Shown in pieces: positions 1 through 6,441 of a stretch of 11,607 nucleotides of DNA. The notes below the pieces were generated by a model. It was not told the DNA's origin, ran no database searches, and saw only the letters and a program-made list of their open reading frames with translations. The DNA comes from Candidatus Levyibacteriota bacterium (GTDB lineage Bacteria > Patescibacteriota > Microgenomatia > Levybacterales > UBA12049). How positions within the stretch are numbered: position 1 is the first letter of the stretch; every line of letters begins with the position of its first letter. The position numbers and the translations under genes were made by a program. The stretch lies in the NCBI GenBank assembly GCA_023245475.1, contig JAHFKF010000042.1, positions 1 to 11,607 on the forward strand. The letters run 5' to 3'.

Positions 1-315
1 GATTTTATATTTCCGGGAAATGATCAATACCATGATGTTACATTCTCACAAAAAAATTTAGTATTTCTTGGAGCAAAAACAACTTGTAAGGATCGATGGC
101 GTCAAATACTTAATGAAGCTGATAGGATTAATAATAAGCATCTATTTACTTTACAGCAAGGGATATCTAAAAACCAACTGAAAGAAATGTACGATAGCAA
201 TGTTATTTTAGTTATTCCTGAGGCATATATTTCATCATACCCTGTAGAATATCAAGAGAAAATTTTGAGTTTGAAAAATTTTCTAAGCTCCGTTCATGAA
301 CGACAAGCAATCTAG
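1..315 (+). CDS. EcoRII-like type II restriction endonuclease, C-terminal catalytic domain (5' end outside window)
   Basis: This is the last 104 residues of a reading frame already open at base 1 and closed by TAG at 313-315. The fragment carries the signature block of the EcoRII C-terminal nuclease domain: GAKTTCKDRWRQ at residues 24-35, then LNEADRI, LQQGIS and VIPEAY. From memory of EcoRII, the active-site residues are Tyr308, Lys324, Lys328 and Arg330. Here Y10, K26, K30 and R32 have exactly the same spacing, and D1 sits where Asp299 would be. The catalytic half therefore looks intact and probably active. Such enzymes cut double-stranded DNA at CC(A/T)GG-type sites and normally sit beside a cytosine-C5 methyltransferase. 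None is visible, so it would have to lie upstream of the window. The N-terminal effector domain, if present, is also outside. The stretch is AT-rich compared with uvrB, consistent with a transferred defence gene. Confidence 0.85.
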   Translation, partial: DFIFPGNDQYHDVTFSQKNLVFLGAKTTCKDRWRQILNEADRINNKHLFTLQQGISKNQLKEMYDSNVILVIPEAYISSYPVEYQEKILSLKNFLSSVHERQAI

Positions 316-320
316 AGTCA

Positions 321-349
321 TTGCTCATAGAACAAATGTCTGCTATAAT
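321..349 (+). promoter_or_regulatory. Sigma-70-type promoter for the gene at 362
   Basis: A -35-like TTGCTC (321-326) lies 17 bases before an extended -10, TGCTATAAT (341-349). The -10 ends 12 bases before the ATG at 362, so the predicted transcript has a leader of only about 5-6 bases. The promoter begins just after the restriction gene's stop codon. No Shine-Dalgarno is present. Confidence 0.7.
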
Positions 350-361
350 TCCCCACATACT

Positions 362-607
362 ATGAGACTAGAAACAATTCCTGGTTTAACACCAGTACAA
401 GTTAAGAATAGCCCATTTCGGTATGAATATGCATGGGTGCAGTCACCTTTGTCACCAGAGGCAGACACTCCTGCAATTAATAATTCTCTTGACACGTATA
501 GTAGGCATATAAACGCATCAGGAGAAATCAACACAATCATGGAATCGTTTAAGAACCTACCGACCCACCCCGACCAGATCATACATTTATTGTGTCCCCT
601 CCATTAA
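362..607 (+). CDS. Unrecognised protein, possibly the N-terminal part of a frameshifted gene
   Basis: The frame encodes 81 residues from an ATG placed 12 bases after a strong extended -10 box. An in-frame ATG at 296 would lengthen it, but that lies inside the restriction gene and upstream of the promoter, so 362 is preferred. The sequence (MRLETIPGLTPVQ..., then FRYEYAWVQSPLSPE...) looks like normal soluble protein with no membrane segment or signal peptide, and I recognise no family. It overlaps the next frame by 16 bases. The downstream frame has no convincing promoter or ribosome site. One extra C in the CCCC run at 568-571 would join the two frames and read PTHPRPDHTFIVSPPLTEW across the junction, which looks like continuous protein. 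A single roughly 230-residue gene split by a one-base deletion is therefore as likely as two genes. Function unknown. Confidence 0.55.
   Translation: MRLETIPGLTPVQVKNSPFRYEYAWVQSPLSPEADTPAINNSLDTYSRHINASGEINTIMESFKNLPTHPDQIIHLLCPLH
568..571 (+). other. Candidate frameshift site (CCCC run)
   Basis: This is a run of four C within the frame opened at 362. Adding one C, or slipping back one base here, moves reading into the frame that runs to 1038 without meeting a stop. No classical X-XXY-YYZ slippery heptamer is seen in the zero frame. An indel is therefore a simpler explanation than programmed frameshifting. Confidence 0.4.
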
Positions 608-1038
608 CAGAATGGTGCAATCGATTAGATGAGTATGGCAAGACCTATATTGACGGCGATTATGGATTAGTCATTGGGACACAACCTAAAGATGCAAAGC
701 ATCCTTTATGGCTTGCCGTTACAAGCTTTGATTTGTTTGGAGATGGCCCTCGGATAAAACAACTCCATGCGTATACCAATGAATGGAGTAAAGACCAGGA
801 TAGACAAAAGGAAGTAATGCAAAACTACCGTTGGGAATTTGGATTGGTAAATCTTATCGCATTGTGGGCTGACAGAGTAGAACTATCAAACGTATATATA
901 AGAGGTGTAGCAAATAATGCCTACAAACATGATCTCGGTGAGGAACGAGTTGCCTTACGATACGATGTAACGGCAAAACGGCTAGGCTTTTTGCCCGATG
1001 GAGATACAGGAGATTATGTTCTTGCATTAAAGAAATAG
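592..1038 (+). CDS. Unrecognised protein, possibly the C-terminal part of the gene starting at 362
   Basis: This frame encodes 148 residues if the GTG at 592 is used. It can be read back to 553, after a stop at 550-552. It is rich in aromatic and charged residues (GDYGLVIGTQPKD, HPLWLAVTSFDLFG, NYRWEFGLVNLIALWADRVEL), with an alternating beta pattern towards the end (ERVALRYDVTAKRLGFLPDG). It looks like a compact soluble alpha/beta domain. I see no catalytic motif that I can name, no signal peptide and no membrane helix. The start is weak: no Shine-Dalgarno, only a poor TACATT at 582-587 as a possible -10, and a 16-base overlap with the preceding frame. This favours the view that the real product begins at 362 and that the frame was broken near 568-571, by sequencing error, mutation or slippage. 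The coding region clearly continues to the TAG at 1036-1038. Confidence 0.6.
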   Translation: MSPPLTEWCNRLDEYGKTYIDGDYGLVIGTQPKDAKHPLWLAVTSFDLFGDGPRIKQLHAYTNEWSKDQDRQKEVMQNYRWEFGLVNLIALWADRVELSNVYIRGVANNAYKHDLGEERVALRYDVTAKRLGFLPDGDTGDYVLALKK

Positions 1039-1039
1039 A

Positions 1040-1068
1040 TTGCCATCTGTACCTCAATCCTTTATAAT
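1040..1068 (+). promoter_or_regulatory. Sigma-70-type promoter for the gene at 1078
   Basis: TTGCCA (1040-1045), a 17-base spacer and a perfect TATAAT (1063-1068). Only 9 bases separate the -10 from the ATG at 1078, so transcription should begin at or within about 3 bases of the start codon. The -35 begins two bases after the stop codon of the upstream frame. Confidence 0.75.
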
Positions 1069-1077
1069 CCCATTTCT

Positions 1078-2028
1078 ATGAATCGACGAGAAACAGGTAC
1101 TGTAGATCCACGACCTCCAGGTGTGTCTATTGATCTTATTGCACGGCGGAAAACCTATGTTTGTCAGAATGGACGACCATTGGATGAATTGAGAAGTGCA
1201 CCAGAGATACTTGAGCAGCAACGAGAAAGCGGTGTACTTTTTGAGCCGATATACCATGGACATAAAGATCTTCGTAGCAAGTTCCCTAAAAAGAAGATGA
1301 ATATCTCAGCCTTTACTGAGATTACAGAAAACAAGAGCAGACTGCTTGATGGGCTTGCATGGCTTAACCATCGCTACTTCAATGGAAAGCCGCAGGATGT
1401 AATCGCTGTCGAAGCATACGAGATGGCTACCATAGCCAATTGGATTCCTGGATACCTTGTCCTTCGTGCAGAAAATCCCATCGAGAGTAACAAGCTCCCT
1501 GATGTAGTGGGGGATCTGTATAAAGCTGGACAAGGACTCCAGAGCTCAGCAAAAGTACTCCTAACCTATGACAAATCTACGATTGTACATCCTGAAAATT
1601 TCTACCAAGCGGCAAAGGCAAAAGGAGAAGATGGTAATCCACTACTGGTGGCTGGAGAAGTTTGTCCAGCGCCTCAGGGTACAATTGTTGAATCAGCAAG
1701 CGCATTACTAACGCAAGCAGGAGGAGACCCAACGAGAAGTGAATTGAATCAGTATATATCAGCCGCTGAATTTGGAAAACTTAAAGCGTTTAGTAATACT
1801 GTTAATTCATTTATCCAGACTAATTTATTTGTACAGCAGGCAGTGAAAGGCATAGATAGCAAATTAAGAATATTACATGCGGCTGGTGTAGCTCCTAACG
1901 ATAAAGTTTTTGCTAAGGTGCTGCAAGTAAGGGAAAAAGTAATTAAGGAAGCACTAACAAATCGCGCTACTTCTGAAAGTGAATTTAACCGTTTGCTCGG
2001 ACGAAATCCCAAAACGCTCACTATTTGA
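1078..2028 (+). CDS. Unrecognised 316-residue protein
   Basis: The frame encodes 316 residues from an ATG 9 bases after a consensus -10, closed by TGA at 2026-2028. I recognise no family. The N-terminus (residues 1-75) is basic and loop-rich (MNRRETG..., SKFPKKK). Residues 85-135 contain a mixed segment with many aromatics (LAWLNHRYFNG, ANWIPGYLVLRAENP). Residues 140-215 hold alternating strands and helices (VVGDLYKAGQGLQSSAKVLL, NPLLVAGEVCPAPQG, VESASALLTQAGG). The last 90 residues are mostly helical (IQTNLFVQQAVKGIDSKL, KVFAKVLQVREKVIKEAL). There is no signal peptide, membrane helix or obvious nucleotide-binding motif. It is cytosolic by appearance. It sits between two other + strand genes, each with its own promoter, and its 3' end carries the -35 element of the sigma-like gene that follows. 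A role with that gene is possible but rests on position alone. Confidence 0.8.
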   Translation: MNRRETGTVDPRPPGVSIDLIARRKTYVCQNGRPLDELRSAPEILEQQRESGVLFEPIYHGHKDLRSKFPKKKMNISAFTEITENKSRLLDGLAWLNHRYFNGKPQDVIAVEAYEMATIANWIPGYLVLRAENPIESNKLPDVVGDLYKAGQGLQSSAKVLLTYDKSTIVHPENFYQAAKAKGEDGNPLLVAGEVCPAPQGTIVESASALLTQAGGDPTRSELNQYISAAEFGKLKAFSNTVNSFIQTNLFVQQAVKGIDSKLRILHAAGVAPNDKVFAKVLQVREKVIKEALTNRATSESEFNRLLGRNPKTLTI

Positions 2029-2052
2029 TCTAGATAGTTATTATGGTATACT
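2025..2052 (+). promoter_or_regulatory. Promoter for the sigma-like gene at 2059
   Basis: TTGATC (2025-2030) overlaps the stop codon of the preceding gene. A 16-base spacer leads to an extended -10, TGGTATACT (2044-2052). Exactly 6 bases separate the -10 from the ATG at 2059, which puts the expected transcript start at the A of the ATG. The message is predicted to be leaderless. Confidence 0.65.
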
Positions 2053-2058
2053 GCTCAG

Positions 2059-3306
2059 ATGGTAAAAGCAGAAACAGACAAAGTTGTCATCAAAAGATCA
2101 TCTGCTGGAAGCTTAAGAGAAAAAGAATTCAAAGACCGCTACGCACAGGTAGAAACAATCAGTGAATTAAATGCTGTCATTGATGATTCCATTACCAAAG
2201 GGCGAAGACTCGCGGGAGAAAGATCACTGCTGGAACTCTATCAAGCAACAGCAGATATATTACCTGCAAGAGTCCCCGATCATGTAACAATCATAGCAAC
2301 TAACGCTGCACGGTCTACAGACGCAGATCCTGATATCCAAAGAAAGAATCAAGAAATGGGAACGAAAGCCTTTATTTTCATCTATCTCCCTCTTATCTTT
2401 CGGCACATAAGACCTAACTTCACTGCTGATACCCATGCAAATGAAGAATACTTCCAAGATGTGTTGCTACGAGTTGGAAACGGAGCAAGACATTTTGATG
2501 AGCAAAGAATAACGTCTGATGTTACCAATGCTACAAAAAGAGTAAAAAAATCTCAACAAATGAGTCATAATATTGATGATTTGTGGGATACCCGTAGTAA
2601 ATCTTCTTCAATTATTGCAGCCATTGATGAGATGGCAATAGATCACGGAATGAAGATTGGTGAACCTCTCACACAAAAGGAAATAAGTGCTACAGCCGTT
2701 GAACTTGCTGAAAAAACTGGCTATGAGTATGATGAAGTTAAGTCACTTACAACAGCGCGTACAGAGCAAATCTATGGAGCATGGCCACTGACCTCAAAGC
2801 GTCCTCCGTCAGAACAAGAGAAAACAAGAAATGATCAGGTGAACCAAGCATTAAAAGCCTACACATTAAGACAAGGAATAAATGTTATACGACTGCTTGA
2901 TGATAGAATTATGAAGTTACGAAGAGATAACCCAATAGCGTCATTAGCAGATATAGTGCAAGCAGTTATTCCAGATACACAATTTGCTTTTACTGAGGAA
3001 CAATTAACAACTATCATTGGATTACGAATGAGTCAGTTGGATACGTCTACGAGTCCGCTGGAACAAGCAAGACAGAGACGTAAAGAAGTACCTAATATTA
3101 TTGTAGCCTTGGGAAAGGAAAATAATCCAATTACTCGCGACGAAAAAATCATCCAATCTGTTTTCAACCTCGATGGGGGAGGAATAGACACGATGGAAAA
3201 TCTTGCTAAGCAGTTTGGACTTGGTAGACAACGTGTATCTCAGTTAATAAAAAAGGTCTTCAATAATTTCAAAGAAAACTACCCGCACTTAGAAGAATAT
3301 ATATAA
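2059..3306 (+). CDS. Divergent sigma-70-family-like protein
   Basis: The frame encodes 415 residues. The clearest part is the C-terminus: residues 361-408 (DEKIIQSVFNLDGGG, TMENLAKQFGLGRQRVSQ, LIKKVFNNFKENYP) match in order the sigma-70 region 4 pattern, in which a REKVI-LRFGLDDG-like helix precedes TLEEIG-F-VTRERVRQIE. Residues 105-150 (IFIYLPLIFRHIRPNF, EYFQDVLLRVGNGARHFDEQR) are laid out like region 2.1-2.2, with the helix that binds the polymerase clamp. Residues 203-232 (LTQKEISATAVELAEKTGYEYDEV) resemble region 3. The part expected to contact the -10 element (ITSDVTNATKRVKKS) does not resemble the usual FSTYA-WWIR sequence. An unassigned helical stretch (255-355) separates regions 3 and 4. 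The likely role is transcription initiation as an alternative or accessory sigma factor, or a DNA-binding protein derived from one. The start is fixed by the -10 box 6 bases upstream. The downstream PEP-synthase-like gene has its own promoter. Confidence 0.7.
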   Translation: MVKAETDKVVIKRSSAGSLREKEFKDRYAQVETISELNAVIDDSITKGRRLAGERSLLELYQATADILPARVPDHVTIIATNAARSTDADPDIQRKNQEMGTKAFIFIYLPLIFRHIRPNFTADTHANEEYFQDVLLRVGNGARHFDEQRITSDVTNATKRVKKSQQMSHNIDDLWDTRSKSSSIIAAIDEMAIDHGMKIGEPLTQKEISATAVELAEKTGYEYDEVKSLTTARTEQIYGAWPLTSKRPPSEQEKTRNDQVNQALKAYTLRQGINVIRLLDDRIMKLRRDNPIASLADIVQAVIPDTQFAFTEEQLTTIIGLRMSQLDTSTSPLEQARQRRKEVPNIIVALGKENNPITRDEKIIQSVFNLDGGGIDTMENLAKQFGLGRQRVSQLIKKVFNNFKENYPHLEEYI

Positions 3307-3328
3307 CCTAGGAACTCACAAAAATCTG

Positions 3329-3337
3329 TGGCATAAT
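3329..3337 (+). promoter_or_regulatory. Extended -10 promoter for the gene at 3344
   Basis: TGGCATAAT, an extended -10 without a convincing -35 at the right distance. It ends 6 bases before the ATG at 3344, the same geometry as several other genes in the window, so a leaderless transcript is expected. Confidence 0.6.
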
Positions 3338-3343
3338 GGATCT

Positions 3344-5380
3344 ATGAGTCGAAAGTCATCGAAAATTTTGTGGTACCAAGAGGTGGAAGAGCATGATGTC
3401 TCACTCATCGGCAAGAACAATCTCAAACTTGCTGAAATGGCACAAGCGGGCTTTACTCTTCCTGAAGGATTTATTATCACCTCAAGTGCATACTTTCTTT
3501 TCTTGCATCAAAACAAACTCATTCGTCGCATTACACAACTACTTGAAACTCTCAACTACGAACAACAATCCTCCCTTGAGCAAGTCGCAGGGCATGTCCA
3601 GAAACTGATCCGTGAATCACCGCTTTCTGACGAGCTTACCCGTGAGATTGACAGTGCATACACTAAGCTTAGTGGTGTATTTACGCATGTCTCAGTAAAT
3701 ATTAAGCCATCTGTCACAAGTGAAGATTTAGCAACTCCTGCATTGGTTGGAGAGATACACCACGCAGCAAAGATAACAGGGGAGACCAATATCATTTTGG
3801 AAATAAAAAAAGCATGGGCAAGTCTCTTCACACCAGCAGGGTTGCTCTATCGCCATGGACACAACATAGATCATTTTCGTCTTGGACTATCCCTGCGGGT
3901 AGAGAGAATTATCACAGCAAAGACTTCAGGAAAACTATTTACCTTTGATCCACTAACTCATGACAAATCAATTGTTTGTATTGAAACACCTGAAGCCCAG
4001 TATCATGTCACAAAGAAAACCTATGAGATTATTCATCAGCAGAAAGCAAAGCATACTCTAACAGAGAAACAATTACGTGACCTTGCTCACATAGGGGAGA
4101 GGCTTGAAGAGTATGCATTTTTTCCCCAAGAAATTACGTGGGCAATTGATAATGCTAAGATCTATCTGCTTGCAACCAAACCTGCACTTACGCAAAACCT
4201 TACGAGTACAGAAGAGCATTCACTCCTTGCTGAAAAGCTTAGACTTCTTGCCACGGGTAAGCCGTTATTTCCTGGCATCGTGACGGGGAGAGCAATGTTT
4301 GTTGGTAGCAAAGCCGATGCCACACAGGTACAGCATGGAGATATTGTAATTGTGCCACGCGTTACTCGAGAATTACTACCAGCTCTGAAAAAGGCTTCAG
4401 GATTTCTCAGCCAAAAGTCAGATGCGTCCGTTGAGATACCGATTGCTAGAGAACTCGGAATTCCAGCAGTAACGGGAGTTGAGACAAACATTACAACAGC
4501 AACCGTTATCACGATTGATGGGAAAAAAGGTACTATCTATAAAGGAGTACCACACGTACAGCAAACACACGCGCCGACTGCGACAAAGCTGTATGCATCC
4601 CTCAATGATTTCTCACTTGCTGAAGATCTCGAGAATGATGAGTGTGATGGACTCATCCTCGAACCACACACACTCGCTCATGGAACCCCACTTGCACTTG
4701 CAAAGCAGATCGCGCTTTGTGCCAAACGGTTACGTCCACATCCTGTGTTGTATTGCTTTGCGGATGACAAAGCATCACTTCTTGGCTTTCATGGAGCATA
4801 TCAGATCCTACATCAGCAAGAGAACTTTCTCCAAGAACTTGAAGCAATTCGTATTACCCACGAACAATTGCATTGCAACAATGTCTCAGTGCTTCTTCCT
4901 TATGTACGTACGATTAAAGAGCTAATTGAGCTACAGCATCTACTTGCGGATAAGAATATCAACCGTGACCCACACATGAAACACTTTTTACAAATTGCTC
5001 TTCCGGCCAACGTGATGAGTCTTGAGAATTTCATTGAAGCAGGGATTGATGGCTTGGTTATTGATGTTGATACACTTACGACCCTAACACTTGGCATAGA
5101 CAAGGATGATAGTCATATTGCCAATACTTTTGATCCAAGAAATGAAGCTGTCCTCTGGGCAATACACAGAACAATAACGACTGCACATCGTTATCATATC
5201 CCTGTGATTCTTGCTGGAGCAACGATTTCACTCTATCCATCAGTTATTAAGCAAAGCATCGAGTGGGGAGTAACAAGTATTGCTGCTCAGCCGAAATATT
5301 TTTCAACAACAAAACAACAAATAGTAACAGTGGAGCGAGAATTGATTACCAAAGAGAAGACTTTGATCACGCAACAGTAA
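3344..5380 (+). CDS. Catalytically degenerate phosphoenolpyruvate synthase homologue (pseudoenzyme)
   Basis: This 678-residue protein has the full PEP synthase layout: ATP-grasp/PEP-pyruvate-binding domain (about 10-285; LAEM at 29-32, KAWASLFTPAGLLYRHG, FTFDPLT, ITWAIDNAKIYLLATKP), swivelling phosphohistidine domain (about 305-402; ARELGIPAVTG at 368-378) and PEP-binding barrel (about 420-665). E. coli PpsA is about 790 residues. The frame is intact, yet functional motifs have changed. VRSSATAEDL is now VNIKPSVTSEDL (118-129). The GG-T-HAAI block has become SDASVEIPI, with no histidine between 332 and 403. GFRGA is GFHGA (Arg to His483), MEIPSN is IALPAN (Glu to Ala552), GSND is DVDT (574-577), and ICGQ is LAGA (Cys to Ala624). 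Phosphotransfer from ATP to pyruvate seems impossible. A regulatory, scaffolding or binding role is inferred. Its end overlaps the convergent PP2C gene by 14 bases. Confidence 0.85.
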   Translation: MSRKSSKILWYQEVEEHDVSLIGKNNLKLAEMAQAGFTLPEGFIITSSAYFLFLHQNKLIRRITQLLETLNYEQQSSLEQVAGHVQKLIRESPLSDELTREIDSAYTKLSGVFTHVSVNIKPSVTSEDLATPALVGEIHHAAKITGETNIILEIKKAWASLFTPAGLLYRHGHNIDHFRLGLSLRVERIITAKTSGKLFTFDPLTHDKSIVCIETPEAQYHVTKKTYEIIHQQKAKHTLTEKQLRDLAHIGERLEEYAFFPQEITWAIDNAKIYLLATKPALTQNLTSTEEHSLLAEKLRLLATGKPLFPGIVTGRAMFVGSKADATQVQHGDIVIVPRVTRELLPALKKASGFLSQKSDASVEIPIARELGIPAVTGVETNITTATVITIDGKKGTIYKGVPHVQQTHAPTATKLYASLNDFSLAEDLENDECDGLILEPHTLAHGTPLALAKQIALCAKRLRPHPVLYCFADDKASLLGFHGAYQILHQQENFLQELEAIRITHEQLHCNNVSVLLPYVRTIKELIELQHLLADKNINRDPHMKHFLQIALPANVMSLENFIEAGIDGLVIDVDTLTTLTLGIDKDDSHIANTFDPRNEAVLWAIHRTITTAHRYHIPVILAGATISLYPSVIKQSIEWGVTSIAAQPKYFSTTKQQIVTVERELITKEKTLITQQ

Positions 5381-6398
5381 TTACCTTTACAAGGGTATCA
5401 TCAAATTTTGGACGAATATTGTCAGGAGACTTTTCTTCCTGACTTTTAAGAACAGCTGCTTCTCCTAGTGATTGTGCCTTTTGCTGAGCACTTGCTGGAG
5501 TTGATAAGATGCGCTGTCTCTCATTATGTCTGTTGTTGTCTGTTTCACCATCTGTTGATAGCACAACAGTATTGCCTGATGAGATATTTCGCATTTCAAT
5601 ATTAACTTCTGGTAGGCGTGCAGCAGAGAGCGATATTCTAATATAATTACGTGATGCAAATAAATCTTGTTCTGTTAACTCCGTAACAGCGTCGTTTTGA
5701 ACAATCCCATTACGATATACATTAAGTTGAGTCGGCTTTGCAAGTTGTATCATCGGTTGATCACTCAACTGATCATAAGAAGTTACGTTACTCATTTTTG
5801 CTTGAAGTGCTCCAAGGCGTTTCTTGTCAGCAATAAAATTCGAGGCAAGATCATCATCAATGGTTACTTGTTCAAGCTTTCCATCTCTTCGTAGAATTGC
5901 TCCTCTCGAATCTCCAACCGAACCAAAAATAACTTTCTTTCTGCCGAGTGAGCCTTGCCATAATTTAGCAACCACAATTGTTGTAGCCATCGTTGCTTTT
6001 GATGGATCTTGCTGTGCTGCTTCAGCAATGGCATCACGAGCGTCCATGATTGAGGACTTCATAAGCTCAATAGTGTTCTCTAGAGACAATTCCTCGTTAG
6101 GTAAAGTATCCCAATGTGAGACAATCGTTTCACAGGCAAGCGCAGCTGCAACATCTCCTCCTTCGTCTGAACTGACTCCATCAGCAACAATAAATAATCC
6201 TCTTGATGGCAACTCAGCACCAGCATCTTGAATGGGTTCATTTTTTGCATGCACAAAAGTACCATGCTCACCAACAAGAGGATGCAATACTTCAGCTCCT
6301 CCTGATTCAGCACTAGCCTTTTTTCGCACTCGAGCAATAAATATTTCTCTCACCCGCTGATACGTTTCTGTAACCCTTCGAGGTCTTCGCTCAACCAT
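5367..6398 (-). CDS. PP2C-family (PPM) Ser/Thr protein phosphatase
   Basis: This 343-residue protein carries the ordered metal-binding motifs of PP2C/PPM phosphatases: QDA with Asp58, GLFIVADGVSSDEGG (67-81, Asp73-Gly74), ATMATTIVVAKL (135-146), FGSVGDSRGAILRRDGKLEQ (158-177), VVLSTDGETDN (278-288) and FDDTLVKVITV (332-342). It should remove phosphate from Ser/Thr of cytosolic proteins using two Mn/Mg ions. There is no membrane segment or sensor domain. The N-terminal 45 residues are basic and may be a flexible tail. An insertion (about 185-262) sits between the GDSR and TDG motifs, where PPM enzymes carry a variable flap. The ATG at 6398 is chosen because a TGCTATAAT box ends 8 bases upstream. 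The gene lies 43 bases after uvrB on the same strand but has its own promoter. Its stop lies inside the convergent PEP-synthase-like gene. The matching kinase is not in the window. Confidence 0.88.
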   Translation of the reverse strand: MVERRPRRVTETYQRVREIFIARVRKKASAESGGAEVLHPLVGEHGTFVHAKNEPIQDAGAELPSRGLFIVADGVSSDEGGDVAAALACETIVSHWDTLPNEELSLENTIELMKSSIMDARDAIAEAAQQDPSKATMATTIVVAKLWQGSLGRKKVIFGSVGDSRGAILRRDGKLEQVTIDDDLASNFIADKKRLGALQAKMSNVTSYDQLSDQPMIQLAKPTQLNVYRNGIVQNDAVTELTEQDLFASRNYIRISLSAARLPEVNIEMRNISSGNTVVLSTDGETDNNRHNERQRILSTPASAQQKAQSLGEAAVLKSQEEKSPDNIRPKFDDTLVKVITVA

Positions 6399-6406
6399 AG
6401 GAAGGT

Positions 6407-6415
6407 ATTATAGCA
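6407..6415 (-). promoter_or_regulatory. Extended -10 promoter of the PP2C gene
   Basis: Read on the minus strand this is TGCTATAAT, a perfect extended -10, ending 8 bases before the ATG at 6398. No -35 of quality is visible. The message is nearly or fully leaderless, and no Shine-Dalgarno is present. Confidence 0.65.
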
Positions 6416-6441
6416 ATTATTCTAGATCAGGGGAAGGGGAT

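Noticed and set aside
296..361. Upstream ATG at 296 for the 362 gene
   Set aside because: It lies inside the restriction gene and upstream of the strong promoter at 321-349, so the main transcript would not contain it.
582..587. TACATT as a -10 for a separate gene starting at GTG 592
   Set aside because: It is a poor match, only 4 bases from the GTG and without a -35; a frameshift explains the layout better.
563..607. Programmed -1 frameshifting between the 362 and 592 frames
   Set aside because: I found no slippery heptamer in the zero frame and no obvious downstream stem-loop; an indel at CCCC is simpler.
5824..6231. 135-residue + strand frame opposite the phosphatase
   Set aside because: It is antisense to PP2C motifs that are clearly coding on the minus strand; the Ser/Ala-rich product is typical of a shadow.
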